Origin: an uncultured Bacteroidia bacterium
GTDB lineage: Bacteria > Bacteroidota > Bacteroidia > Bacteroidales > UBA932
Assembly (NCBI GenBank): GCA_902785825.1
Contig: CACZZZ010000003.1
Coordinates: forward strand, 1-64,000
Length of the DNA: 64,000 nt
Reading direction: 5' to 3'
Below, in pieces: positions 7,369 through 16,234 of the stretch (the stretch's first letter is position 1; each line of letters begins with the position of its first letter). The translations under genes and the position numbers were made by a program. The notes beneath the pieces are model-generated. The model was not told where the DNA came from. It ran no database searches and was given only the letters and a program-made list of their open reading frames with translations.

Positions 7369-7920
7369 CTACATGGCGGCGATCAACTCCTCATTGGAGA
7401 CAGCGTCGGCTCCGTAGCAGGTCTTAAGGTAGGCCAGGCCGTTCTGGTAGTCCTCCTCGGTGAAGGAGTCCATGCACTCCTTGGCGGCGACGACATCGTA
7501 GCCGAGGCAGAAAGCGTCAGCCGAGGTGTGGCGAACGCACATGTGGGCGTGCAGGCCGGTCATGATCACGGTCTTGACACCAAGCTCCTTGAGCAGGATG
7601 TCGAGGTCGGTCTGGAAGAAACCGCTGTAACGTCTCTTAGGCACGACGTAATCTTGTTCCTGGGGAGCTAACTCAGGGATGACATCCGCACCGGGTGTTC
7701 CGGCGATAGCGTGGTCTCCCCAGATGATAAGCTCGCGGTCTATCCCGGGGAGGTGACGGTCGTTGCAATAGATAACGGGAACTCCTTTCTCGCGGGCTGC
7801 CTCAAGAAGGCGGGCTGTGGCGGGAACAATAGCTCTGGCCCGGTCGCATCCGAGAGCGCCGGTGACGAAGTCGTTGAGCATGTCAACGACAAGGATAGCG
7901 GGGTGATTGAGTTTTTCCAT
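7369..7920 (-). CDS. Isochorismatase-family cysteine hydrolase
   Basis: ATG 7920 gives 183 residues starting MEKLNHPAILVVDMLNDF. The triad of this superfamily is visible: D13 (VVDMLNDF), K95 (VVPKRRYSGF) and C128 (TGLHAHMCVRHT), with D13 and His residues (H56, H70) that could hold metal as in nicotinamidases. Members hydrolyse nicotinamide, N-carbamoyl compounds or isochorismate. The family's pyrazinamidase-type metal site is not convincing here, so the substrate is left open. It is the first gene of a two-gene operon with the Nudix hydrolase and diverges from the GH123 gene. Confidence 0.8.
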   Translation of the reverse strand: MEKLNHPAILVVDMLNDFVTGALGCDRARAIVPATARLLEAAREKGVPVIYCNDRHLPGIDRELIIWGDHAIAGTPGADVIPELAPQEQDYVVPKRRYSGFFQTDLDILLKELGVKTVIMTGLHAHMCVRHTSADAFCLGYDVVAAKECMDSFTEEDYQNGLAYLKTCYGADAVSNEELIAAM

Positions 7921-7973
7921 TTGATTAAAATAAATAAGCGAAAGGATGCAGACCAATTTCTGTGCCAAAGGGT

Positions 7974-8004
7974 TTTGAAAAGTCCGGTTATATGGCTAAC
8001 TTTA
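7974..8004 (+). promoter_or_regulatory. Promoter, GH123-propeller operon
   Basis: TTTG at 7974-7977 and TAACTTTA at 7997-8004 are 19 bp apart; the -7 box differs from consensus only at its last base. The start site would lie near 8011, leaving a short leader before ATG 8028. Confidence 0.6.
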
Positions 8005-8027
8005 ACGAGATAAACCTTATTACAGAT

Positions 8028-9731
8028 ATGAGAGCATTTTTACTGTCAATCGCATGCCTTCTCGCGGCCGGAACGATGGCTTCCGCGCAGGCGCCAGTCG
8101 TCGAGATGAAAGACCCTCACCCGACTTCCCCTGAAGTTTGGAACAACGTGAAAACCTCCGGTTTCGGTTGGGGCTCAATAGATGTCCGTTACAAGAAGGA
8201 CGCCGTCCCGACTCTTGGCAAAACCCTTTCTCTAAACGGTTGGAGAGGGGAGAGAGTGAACGCCCAAGCGGTCCTCGTGGCTCCTGTGGCCGTGGGATCC
8301 TTCGAGGTCTCCTCCAGCGATCTCAAATGCGGCAAGAGCGTGATTCCTTCCTCGGCGATCGACAAATATTTCGCCACCTATGTGATGGGAGAGGTAATAT
8401 TCAAAGGCGACTCCGTCCTCGCGGCCGACCGTCTGGTCAGGGCCGGCAAGATGGCCGTTGAGGCCAAGACGGTCCGTCCTGTCTGGGTGACGGTGAATAT
8501 TCCCAGAGACGCCGCTCCCGGCAAGTACAAAGGCACCCTTTCCGCCAAGGCTGACGGCAAGTCCTTCACCATCCCTTACACCCTCGAGGTCAGCAAGCGG
8601 GTCCTTCCCGAACCGAAGGACTGGAAGTTCCACCTCGACCTTTGGCAGAACCCCTACGCCGTGGCCAGGTATTTCGATGTGCCGCTCTGGAGCAAGGATC
8701 ATTTCGACGCCATGCGTCCGATTATGGAATATCTCGCCTCCATGGGAGAGAAGGTCATCACCGCCAGCATCTTCCAATATCCCTGGAACAAGCAGACCGA
8801 GGATCCCTTCGAGAGTATGATCGGCAAGTTCAAGGGAGTCGATGGCTCTTGGGAATATGATTACTCTGTCTTCGACAAGTGGGTCGAGTTCATGTTCAGC
8901 TGCGGCATCACCCAGCAGATCGACTGCTATTCAGTGTTGCCCTGGCACCTCACTTTCGAGTACTTCGACCGCGCGACCAACTTCTCTGTCGCGAAGAGGA
9001 TGGAACCCGGTTCAAAGGAATATGAGGATTATCTCCTCCCGTTCCTTAAGGATTTCGCCAAGCACCTGAAGGCCAAAGGTTGGTTTGACAAGACCTGCAT
9101 CGCTATGGACGAGCGTCCGAAAGAGCTTCTTGAGCACGCCTATGCCATTGTCCACAAGGCGGACAAGGACTTCAAGATTGAGGGAGCCATCAATTATTTC
9201 GGTCCTGAGGTCGCTGAGAGGATGTACGACATCAGTTTCGCCCTTCGTCCGGGCCTTCCTGTCCAGATGAAACCGGAGGAGGTCGCAAGCCATCACGCCA
9301 ATGGCAAGAAGGTCACCTTCTACACCTGCTGCAGCCCCCAGCGCCCCAACACCTTCACAGATTCCGCACCCGCGGAGTCAGCTTACCTTGGCTGGTATGC
9401 CGCCGCCACAGGCTACAACGGCTATCTCCGCTGGGCCTACAACAGCTGGGTCAAGAACCCTTGCGAGGATTCCAGGTTCCGCACCTGGAGAGCTGGAGAC
9501 TGCTACCTTGTCTATCCTGACGGTCCCAGCATCTGCTCCCAGAGGCTCATCGAGGGCATCCAGGATTGCGAGAAGATCCGCATAGTCCGTGAAGGTCTCG
9601 ACGCCAAGAAGGCTGCCCTTCTTGACGCCCAGCTCCAGAAGATCGCTGACATCGATTGGGAGAAATCCACCGACGCCGAGGCCGCGAAGGTCATCAACGA
9701 CGGGAAAGCCATGCTCAAGTCTTTCGAATAG
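8028..9731 (+). CDS. Secreted GH123-type (DUF4091) glycosidase
   Basis: ATG 8028 is chosen because it begins a signal peptide (MRAFLLSIACLLAAG, cleavage near ASAQ) and follows the promoter. An N-terminal beta-sandwich covers about residues 40-190 (WRGERVNAQAVL, then PGKYKGTLSA). The barrel after 200 contains D361-E362 in IAMDERPKE. DUF4091 corresponds to the catalytic domain of GH123 beta-N-acetylgalactosaminidases, which use an adjacent Asp-Glu pair for substrate-assisted retention, so this protein keeps the expected catalytic pair. It forms a two-gene operon with the propeller lipoprotein (6-bp gap) and lies opposite the main glycan operon. Confidence 0.8.
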   Translation: MRAFLLSIACLLAAGTMASAQAPVVEMKDPHPTSPEVWNNVKTSGFGWGSIDVRYKKDAVPTLGKTLSLNGWRGERVNAQAVLVAPVAVGSFEVSSSDLKCGKSVIPSSAIDKYFATYVMGEVIFKGDSVLAADRLVRAGKMAVEAKTVRPVWVTVNIPRDAAPGKYKGTLSAKADGKSFTIPYTLEVSKRVLPEPKDWKFHLDLWQNPYAVARYFDVPLWSKDHFDAMRPIMEYLASMGEKVITASIFQYPWNKQTEDPFESMIGKFKGVDGSWEYDYSVFDKWVEFMFSCGITQQIDCYSVLPWHLTFEYFDRATNFSVAKRMEPGSKEYEDYLLPFLKDFAKHLKAKGWFDKTCIAMDERPKELLEHAYAIVHKADKDFKIEGAINYFGPEVAERMYDISFALRPGLPVQMKPEEVASHHANGKKVTFYTCCSPQRPNTFTDSAPAESAYLGWYAAATGYNGYLRWAYNSWVKNPCEDSRFRTWRAGDCYLVYPDGPSICSQRLIEGIQDCEKIRIVREGLDAKKAALLDAQLQKIADIDWEKSTDAEAAKVINDGKAMLKSFE

Positions 9732-9737
9732 AATAGG

Positions 9738-11192
9738 ATGTCTTTTAGCAGATCGGTATTATCGGCCATATTATCGATGGTCCTCGTCGCTTGTGCGAGG
9801 ACCATCGTGCCTGTGGCCACACTCGAGGAGACACCTCCGATCTATCCCGATTATGTCGGGGTGACAATACCGGTCAATATCGCTCCGCTCAATTTCAAAC
9901 TGGCGGGCGACTTGTCCGGCCAGAAAGTCTCAGTGACTTTCTCCGCCGGGGATAAAGTATTCAGAACCACATCTGGGAAAGGCATTGTACAAATCCCTTT
10001 GAATACATGGAAGCAATTGACGGACAATGCTTCAGGGGTCGCTATCAAGGTCAGCGTGGCGGTCAGGGGCGAAGATGGATGGAAGGGTTACAAGCCTTTT
10101 GAGATATTCGTCTCGGAAGATCGTGTGGATCCGTATTTGGCGTACAGGCTGATAGAACCGGCCCAGGAGATCTGGAACCACATGGGCCTCTACCAACGCC
10201 ATGTGGAGGACTTCGAGGAGACAGCCATCATCGAGAATAAGATGACGGACGGCAACTGCATGAACTGCCACTCTTTCCTCGCGAGGGATCCCGGGACAAT
10301 GCTCTTCCATATGAGGGCCGTCAACCCCGGGACCATGCTGATCAAGGATGGCGAACTCGAGAAACTGAACACCAAGACCGACAAGACGATCTCAGCGTTG
10401 GTCTATCCTTATTGGCACCCGTCCGGAAAATATGTCGCTTTCTCCGTCAATGACACCAAGCAGGCATTCCACACAACCGACACCAATAGGGTAGAGGTCT
10501 TTGACTTTAAGTCGGATGTCGTCGTTTATGATGTTGATAATCACAAGGTTCTCATTTCTCCGACGCTGGCTTTAGGGAGTTCTTTCGAGACTTTCCCGTC
10601 ATTCTCTCCCGACGGTGAAACCTTATTCTTCTGTACCGCTGATTCGCTTGGGATGCCAAGTCGTTTCTCGGATCTCAAGTATGCCCTATGCTCAGTCTCC
10701 TTCAACGGGACCGACGGTTCTGTGGGAAGCCAGGTGGACACGCTTTACAAGGGGAAGAGTGTCTCGTTCCCGAGGGTTTCTCCTGACGGTCGTTTTCTGA
10801 TGATGACCCTCTCTGAATATGGCAACTTCTCGATATGGCACCAGGATGCGGACCTCTACATGGTCGATCTCAAAGATGGTTCCGTCAAGTCTCTTGAGAA
10901 AGCCAACAGCTCCAGGACGGAGAGCTACCACTCCTGGAGCGGTAACAGCCGTTGGGTCGTGTTCAGCAGCCGCCGGGACGACGGATTGTACACCCGCCTG
11001 TATTTCACCCATATCGACAAGGACGGCAATCCCTCCAAGCCCTTTGTCCTTCCCCAGAAGGATCCCTACTTCTACGGGGACTTCATGAAGAGCTACAATA
11101 TCCCTGAAACGATAAGCGGACCGGTTAGTTACCCGGCCCGCAAAATCGCACGTAAAGCTAAGGAAGACAAAGGGATAGATGTCTCTTCCTAG
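9738..11192 (+). CDS. Beta-propeller lipoprotein with a CxxCH motif
   Basis: The 484-residue protein has a lipoprotein signal with lipobox LVAC (C19). Residues 40-130 look like a beta-sandwich. A CMNCH motif (C174-H178) follows, matching the covalent haem c attachment pattern. From about 215 onwards are TolB/PD40-type propeller blades (YWHPSGKYVAFSVND, FPSFSPDGETLFFC, RVSPDGRFLMMT, SGNSRWVVFSSRRDD). Proteins of this arrangement occur in Bacteroidetes as uncharacterised 'TolB-like' or cytochrome-annotated products. Haem binding is plausible but not proven: only one CxxCH is present and it could be a structural or metal site. Likely surface or periplasm facing, partner of the GH123 enzyme. Confidence 0.7.
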   Translation: MSFSRSVLSAILSMVLVACARTIVPVATLEETPPIYPDYVGVTIPVNIAPLNFKLAGDLSGQKVSVTFSAGDKVFRTTSGKGIVQIPLNTWKQLTDNASGVAIKVSVAVRGEDGWKGYKPFEIFVSEDRVDPYLAYRLIEPAQEIWNHMGLYQRHVEDFEETAIIENKMTDGNCMNCHSFLARDPGTMLFHMRAVNPGTMLIKDGELEKLNTKTDKTISALVYPYWHPSGKYVAFSVNDTKQAFHTTDTNRVEVFDFKSDVVVYDVDNHKVLISPTLALGSSFETFPSFSPDGETLFFCTADSLGMPSRFSDLKYALCSVSFNGTDGSVGSQVDTLYKGKSVSFPRVSPDGRFLMMTLSEYGNFSIWHQDADLYMVDLKDGSVKSLEKANSSRTESYHSWSGNSRWVVFSSRRDDGLYTRLYFTHIDKDGNPSKPFVLPQKDPYFYGDFMKSYNIPETISGPVSYPARKIARKAKEDKGIDVSS

Positions 11193-13942
11193 TTATTGAA
11201 AGCATTTCTGTTTTTCTCCTTCGCGGCCTTTATTATGGCATTCTCCTCGGTAAGGTCGATCATGTTGTCGTAAGGTTTGCCGACTCCGAGGTTCTCGTCC
11301 CAGATGTTGGAGGCTTCCACGGATTTGATGCAAGCGGCGAATTTACCGGCCCTGAGCTCATCCTTTGCTTTGCCGAGACAGGCCTTGCGGTAGATCTCAT
11401 GGCCTCTTCTGGCGCCTTCCATCGGCATGACCTTGAGTTTGGACAGGACTTTGAGAGACTTCGTGTACTGCTTGGCTCCGCAGAGAGCGTCGGCATAGGC
11501 GAGTCCGAACTCGAATTTGTCCGGATATTTCTTGAAGTACCTCTCACCGGCGTCAAGAGCCTCTTTCCACTCTGAGTTATTCCTGTAGTAGTCCACCAAC
11601 GCCTTTCCGGTGCGCCAGTCCTGTGAAAGCGACTCGGCTTTCTTCAGGTCTTCCAGTCTTTCCGTACCGGAGCGAAGGATGGCCCTTGTGAGATAGAACG
11701 GATTGTAGTCGGGCTGGTTCCCGCAAGCTTCCATCAGATCCTTTGCCTTGTCCTTTCCGGCGTGGCGCCAGAGGATCAACGCTTTGTAGTAGTTCGGAGA
11801 GGCGGAATTGGCCTCCTTCAGGAGGGCGTTGGCCTTGGAGCTGTCGCCTTTAAGGCAGGCGATATATGCCCCGAGGTATTTGGCGGACGGATAGCTGGTC
11901 ATCTGGCAGAGATCCGAGGCCTCTTCAAGAAGTCCGCTGTCGAGGTAGAGCAGGGCTGTCTCGAGGATGGTCTCCTGAGGCAGCTCGCACTTCAAGGTCT
12001 TTGTGAATGACGCCGGATCGCCGTTGGCTAGGCAACGCTCGAAATTAAAGTACGGGAATAGAGGAAGCTCGGAAGCCTCGGTCTGGAGGATGCTCCCTGC
12101 CGCCTTCTTGTTCCCAAGATACCTGGAGGCCACAACCTCTGCCCATTTGCCTTCGATGCTTCCGCTCTTTTGGGCATAGGTAAGCGCGAGGTTCCAATCC
12201 TTGTCGGCCATGGCCAGTTTCGCGAGTTCGGCGTAGGCGGCATCCCTGTAAGCGGCCGTGTAAGTGGCCAGAGAGAATCCATCCTTTGCCTGTGTGGTCT
12301 TGCCGATGGCTTTTGCGGCTAAACCGTAAAGGTAGTTGGCCTCACCGTCATAAGTGTTGATAGTCAAGGCCTTCCTGGCATATTCGAAAGCGTCCTCATA
12401 CATTCCGCAATGGAGACTGAACGAAGCCATTCCTCTGAGTGCCGGAGCGTACCACTTGTCGATGGCGAGGCTGGCCAAGTACTCGTCCCGAGCCTCGTCG
12501 TAGTGGCGGACGTTCATCAGCTGGTCGCCCCTCAGGCAATGGCCGTAAACTCCTTTCCAGTTGAAGTCCTCGGGCATGGTGTCCGGTCTCTCAGACAGCC
12601 TGTAGGCGGGATCCTCGTTGTAGATCAGCTCATTGTCCCCGACAGTGACTTTGATGTAATCGCCCGTAAATCCACTCACACTCTTCGACCAAGGTTTGAG
12701 CGGGGTGAATGCCACATTGTCCGAGAAGAGAGTCTTGTCTCCGCAAGAGATTGTCACTCTTTTGTTTCCGCTGCAGATAGGGGAAAGCTTGACGGTCGCT
12801 TTCCCGCCATCCTCCCGCTTGAAGCTCATCGCTCCGAACGGGCTGGCCTGCTGGAAACTGCCGATGTTCTCGACAGGATACCAGTACTCTGTCCAGCAGT
12901 CATCGGATTTAGGGGCGAATGAATGGTTCTTGAAAGGGGTGTCGATGCTCTCGATCTGGGAGGGTTGGTTGAACATCCTTCCCGCCTGAAGCTCGACATA
13001 TTGGCCGTCAGTGTCGGTCAGCAGGTCTTTCCAGATCTCTCCTTCCCTGGACTGGCTCCAACAGAAGAACTTCCGGCCGAGTTTCTCGTCAGGCCTGGAA
13101 TAATGGACGTAGCCGAAATCATCATCATGCCAGTAGGCTCCGAAATAACCGTCATATCCTCCTATGATGTGGTAGGACTTGGATCCCTCGAAAGCGTTCT
13201 GTGAGAACCAGGAGAGATCCCTCCCTTGAGGGTCGATGGGGAACGCGTGGGCATCACCCGGGTGACCTATATACCTGTCTCCGGGCATTTGGATCTGAAG
13301 GTTGCCACCGGCCTTGAAAGCGGCGTTGGACCAGTTGTAGTAAGGCTGTTCCAAAGAGCTGGTGTTGATGTATTTGGCTGTCGTGGTGAAACAAGCCTTG
13401 TCGGCCGGGACATTGATCTCGACAGTCCACCAGGTCCTGGTCAGAAGCTCGAAGGATGCGATAATGCAGCTGACGCTCCCGTCCTCGTTTTCCCTCGTGA
13501 CGTAATCGACCGGTGTGGCCGTTGAGGGAATATGGCCGATGATGCCGAAGTTGAACTCGATTCCTCCGGAAGTCCAGGCTCCTCTCATCGCGATGTCGCG
13601 GAATTTGACGACATGGTTGTAATACACGAACTCCAGGCCTCTGGTCTTGTCAATCGCTCCCCAGACCTTTCCTCCCACTTCCGGGAACACTGTGACGCTG
13701 ATCCAGTCGTTTTCCATAACGACAGTTTTCCATTCCTTCTGTTTCCCTACGGACTCATAGGCGTCGAATCTGAAATAAGGGTACTGAAGGAGATCAGGAT
13801 TGGCTACCGGGTTCGGATCCGAGAAATCGTAGGTCAGCATCGAGGTCTTGCCCTCGGTCAGGACCGCCTTTCCCGGAGCAGCGCCCAGGAAACTGGCCGT
13901 CAAACAGGCCAGAATCAATGATAGAGTTATTCTTTTTATCAT
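11189..13942 (-). CDS. DUF5107 protein with C-terminal TPR array
   Basis: The 917-residue protein starts with a signal peptide (MIKRITLSLILACLTASF, cleavage after AA). Residues about 35-400 fit DUF5107, an aldose-epimerase-like beta-sandwich found in Bacteroidetes glycan loci (VTVFPEVGGKVWGAID, YYNHVVKFRDIAMRG, GIEFNFGIIGHIPS). Residues 480-900 form a TPR-type solenoid (YDEARDEYLASLAID, YEDAFEYARKALTIN, PYFNFERCLANGD). It is the last gene of the GH89-DUF6067-GH123 operon; its TAG overlaps the TAG of the convergent lipoprotein gene by three bases. A carbohydrate-processing or protein-assembly role is inferred from context only. Confidence 0.8.
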   Translation of the reverse strand: MIKRITLSLILACLTASFLGAAPGKAVLTEGKTSMLTYDFSDPNPVANPDLLQYPYFRFDAYESVGKQKEWKTVVMENDWISVTVFPEVGGKVWGAIDKTRGLEFVYYNHVVKFRDIAMRGAWTSGGIEFNFGIIGHIPSTATPVDYVTRENEDGSVSCIIASFELLTRTWWTVEINVPADKACFTTTAKYINTSSLEQPYYNWSNAAFKAGGNLQIQMPGDRYIGHPGDAHAFPIDPQGRDLSWFSQNAFEGSKSYHIIGGYDGYFGAYWHDDDFGYVHYSRPDEKLGRKFFCWSQSREGEIWKDLLTDTDGQYVELQAGRMFNQPSQIESIDTPFKNHSFAPKSDDCWTEYWYPVENIGSFQQASPFGAMSFKREDGGKATVKLSPICSGNKRVTISCGDKTLFSDNVAFTPLKPWSKSVSGFTGDYIKVTVGDNELIYNEDPAYRLSERPDTMPEDFNWKGVYGHCLRGDQLMNVRHYDEARDEYLASLAIDKWYAPALRGMASFSLHCGMYEDAFEYARKALTINTYDGEANYLYGLAAKAIGKTTQAKDGFSLATYTAAYRDAAYAELAKLAMADKDWNLALTYAQKSGSIEGKWAEVVASRYLGNKKAAGSILQTEASELPLFPYFNFERCLANGDPASFTKTLKCELPQETILETALLYLDSGLLEEASDLCQMTSYPSAKYLGAYIACLKGDSSKANALLKEANSASPNYYKALILWRHAGKDKAKDLMEACGNQPDYNPFYLTRAILRSGTERLEDLKKAESLSQDWRTGKALVDYYRNNSEWKEALDAGERYFKKYPDKFEFGLAYADALCGAKQYTKSLKVLSKLKVMPMEGARRGHEIYRKACLGKAKDELRAGKFAACIKSVEASNIWDENLGVGKPYDNMIDLTEENAIIKAAKEKNRNAFNN

Positions 13943-13967
13943 GGTTGAATATATTTAAGTTTCTGGT

Positions 13968-16217
13968 TTACTGTAATTTCTGTATTGCGGCGGCTATGCG
14001 GCGCCTGTACTGGAGTATGCTTTGGGGATCTTTGGAATAGTGCTGCTCATCAGTGTAGATGCTCGTCGGAATCTGGAGCAGGCGGCGGGCTGAGGCGGCC
14101 TTGGAGGGCTTCTCTTTGGCCAGGCGCTCGAGAATGGTGAGATATTCATAGTCCTCGATTCCGTCACGCAGAAGCTCTACCCTGAAAGAAGGCACGGCCT
14201 CTCCCAAGTGAGGAGTCTTGTCAATTCCGACATGGCGGTTGTCAGGATAGAACAGACGGCCGTCCCCGTTGCCCCAAGGAGCTTGTTTGCCCTTGATCGT
14301 GCCGTATCCGGTGGTCCAGGACATCGCCTCTTCCCAAGGGTTCTGAAGCATTCCGTCGGGAGTCGCCTCCGAGGAGTTCCAATACGTGGTCTCCCAGATT
14401 AAGAGTCCGTTGAGGTGGTGGACATAAGAGCCCCAAGACCACATTCTCATGTTGATCGCGTCGTGGTCAGTGAACAGTGTGATCCACGGGGATTTAGGCC
14501 CGGTGCAAAGGTAGCTCCAGAACTCGTCACCCCGCTCGTGGACCCGTTTCGCCTTCTCGTGGTCGATCTTGTGCCAGATTGAGCAAGTTATGTCGGTGAC
14601 ATCTGAGATGTCGTGACCGGAGATGTGCTCGGTGAGGAAGGTCGTGAGTTTGGGCGCATATTCCTTGATCATGCTGTTGGTCTCCCGGACGAAGTCATAA
14701 TCATTGTCGCCAGGCTCGTCGAACCAGTAGATATACTCTTTGCCGAGGATGCCCGCTTGCTCCAGACCGTCCTGCAACTGCTTCAGATAGCGTCTCATAA
14801 GGCGGCCGTACTCTTCCGTCCCTTGGACGAAACTGGCGAACTCTCCTTTCTGGCGGCTGTAGAAGGTTCCGCTGCCAAGGCCTTTGGTCCTCATCCTGTA
14901 TCCGGTGAATCCATATTCCCCGAAGTACTTCCTTGCCGCCGGGATGAAGTCAGAGAAATCGAGGGTGATATCGATCTTGTCTGGATCCACTTCGAAGTCT
15001 CCTTCAGGAAGCAGATTCATCCCTTGACCGTCCTGGTTCAGAGCGAGGTCGTCGAACCACATGGTGCCAAGGTCGTTTCCAGAAGAAAGCCTGTTCGAAG
15101 GATAGAGATGGACACTCACCTGGGCAGCCTCCGCAGGCAGCGAGCCCAGGTTGTAGGAGAATTCTTTCCAATCCTTGCCGCAGGTGAATCCATTATACCT
15201 GTTTTCAAATGGAAGTAACTCACCATCAGCCTTGTAACATTGGACGCCCACAACAAAAGGCTGATTGTCCGCCTCGGCCCGGCCCCACCATTTGAGTGTG
15301 TGAGGCTTTCCTCCTTCCACCTTGATTTTCCGTATCGGCGACCCTTCTGGGGTGGAAGTGAAGGAGGCGTCAATAATCTTGTAAGAATATCTTCCACCGT
15401 GGGGCTTTTCAGGATCATAAACTCCTCCTTCCCAGGGGATTCCCGAGACAGTCTCCTTGATAGGGGTAAGGACGAACGGGTCATAAGGGGATATCTTGTG
15501 GTCGGAGAACGCTTTCATATAGATGTCAAACTCCTTCCGGATCTGCTCAGGAGTGGTCAGATTGTCGTACAAGGAGGCTCTCTCGATGGAAAAGCCGAAA
15601 CCGGAGCGCATGGTCGGGCTGTCGGGAAGCTCGAAGTTCCAGACTTCAAGGGACACAGGTACATTCTCATTCCAGCCGTCTTTGGAAGACAGGGTGAGGG
15701 TTCCCTTGTATGTGCCAGGAACGGCATCCTTCGGCACTTTGACTGTGATCCAGAACGGGTGGTTCCGACCGGAACAGAGATTTTCGGCCGTACGGTAGGT
15801 TGGGAGTGGGTCAGGCCACAGACCCTCTTTCCCGTAACTGTCGGTTGGATGCTTGACCAGGACATATTCCACTTTCCTGACTGTGAAGGCCGTAGATGGA
15901 ATGGTTCCCTTTCCGGACCTCAAGTCGCTTAATGTCACTTCCACTTTGGAGAGTTCCCGTTCAGGGCGCACGACAATCTGGAACGACTCCCACTCATTCT
16001 TCGCGGCGGCCACGTTGACCGGCCGGGCCTTTCCCTTTGGGGCGGGCATATCCTGCATGATTTTGTACGCACCTTCCGCCCACCAGAGTGTGGCTTCAGG
16101 GGTTGAGGCGACGGGATAGCCGAAGCCACCGGTGGCGGTGTGGTACGGATCGACTTGCTGGGCGCTGAGAGTAATGGCGAACGACAGCAAGGCTAAAAAT
16201 ATGATTGATTTTCTCAT
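13968..16217 (-). CDS. GH123-type glycosidase with an inserted sandwich domain
   Basis: The 749-residue protein has a signal peptide (MRKSIIFLALLSFAITLSA). An N-terminal sandwich occupies residues 40-200 (AAKNEWESFQIVVRP, PGTYKGTLTLSSKDG). The GH123/DUF4091 barrel begins near 205. Residues about 255-410 form an extra beta-rich block absent from the first GH123 protein (KIIDASFTSTPEGSP, TLKWWGRAEADNQPF, TMWFDDLALNQDGQ), with the look of a carbohydrate-binding or discoidin-like jelly roll. The catalytic Asp-Glu pair is D500-E501 in YIYWFDEPGDNDYD. C-terminal LLRDGIEDYEYLTIL is the conserved end of the family. Operon member, 17 bp after the DUF6067 gene. Confidence 0.8.
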   Translation of the reverse strand: MRKSIIFLALLSFAITLSAQQVDPYHTATGGFGYPVASTPEATLWWAEGAYKIMQDMPAPKGKARPVNVAAAKNEWESFQIVVRPERELSKVEVTLSDLRSGKGTIPSTAFTVRKVEYVLVKHPTDSYGKEGLWPDPLPTYRTAENLCSGRNHPFWITVKVPKDAVPGTYKGTLTLSSKDGWNENVPVSLEVWNFELPDSPTMRSGFGFSIERASLYDNLTTPEQIRKEFDIYMKAFSDHKISPYDPFVLTPIKETVSGIPWEGGVYDPEKPHGGRYSYKIIDASFTSTPEGSPIRKIKVEGGKPHTLKWWGRAEADNQPFVVGVQCYKADGELLPFENRYNGFTCGKDWKEFSYNLGSLPAEAAQVSVHLYPSNRLSSGNDLGTMWFDDLALNQDGQGMNLLPEGDFEVDPDKIDITLDFSDFIPAARKYFGEYGFTGYRMRTKGLGSGTFYSRQKGEFASFVQGTEEYGRLMRRYLKQLQDGLEQAGILGKEYIYWFDEPGDNDYDFVRETNSMIKEYAPKLTTFLTEHISGHDISDVTDITCSIWHKIDHEKAKRVHERGDEFWSYLCTGPKSPWITLFTDHDAINMRMWSWGSYVHHLNGLLIWETTYWNSSEATPDGMLQNPWEEAMSWTTGYGTIKGKQAPWGNGDGRLFYPDNRHVGIDKTPHLGEAVPSFRVELLRDGIEDYEYLTILERLAKEKPSKAASARRLLQIPTSIYTDEQHYSKDPQSILQYRRRIAAAIQKLQ

Positions 16218-16234
16218 TATGTGGTGTGATTTAT

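Noticed and set aside
10255-10275. Calling the CMNCH protein a cytochrome c.
   Set aside because: A single motif is not proof of haem attachment; the rest of the protein is a beta-propeller, so it is reported as a CxxCH-bearing lipoprotein only.
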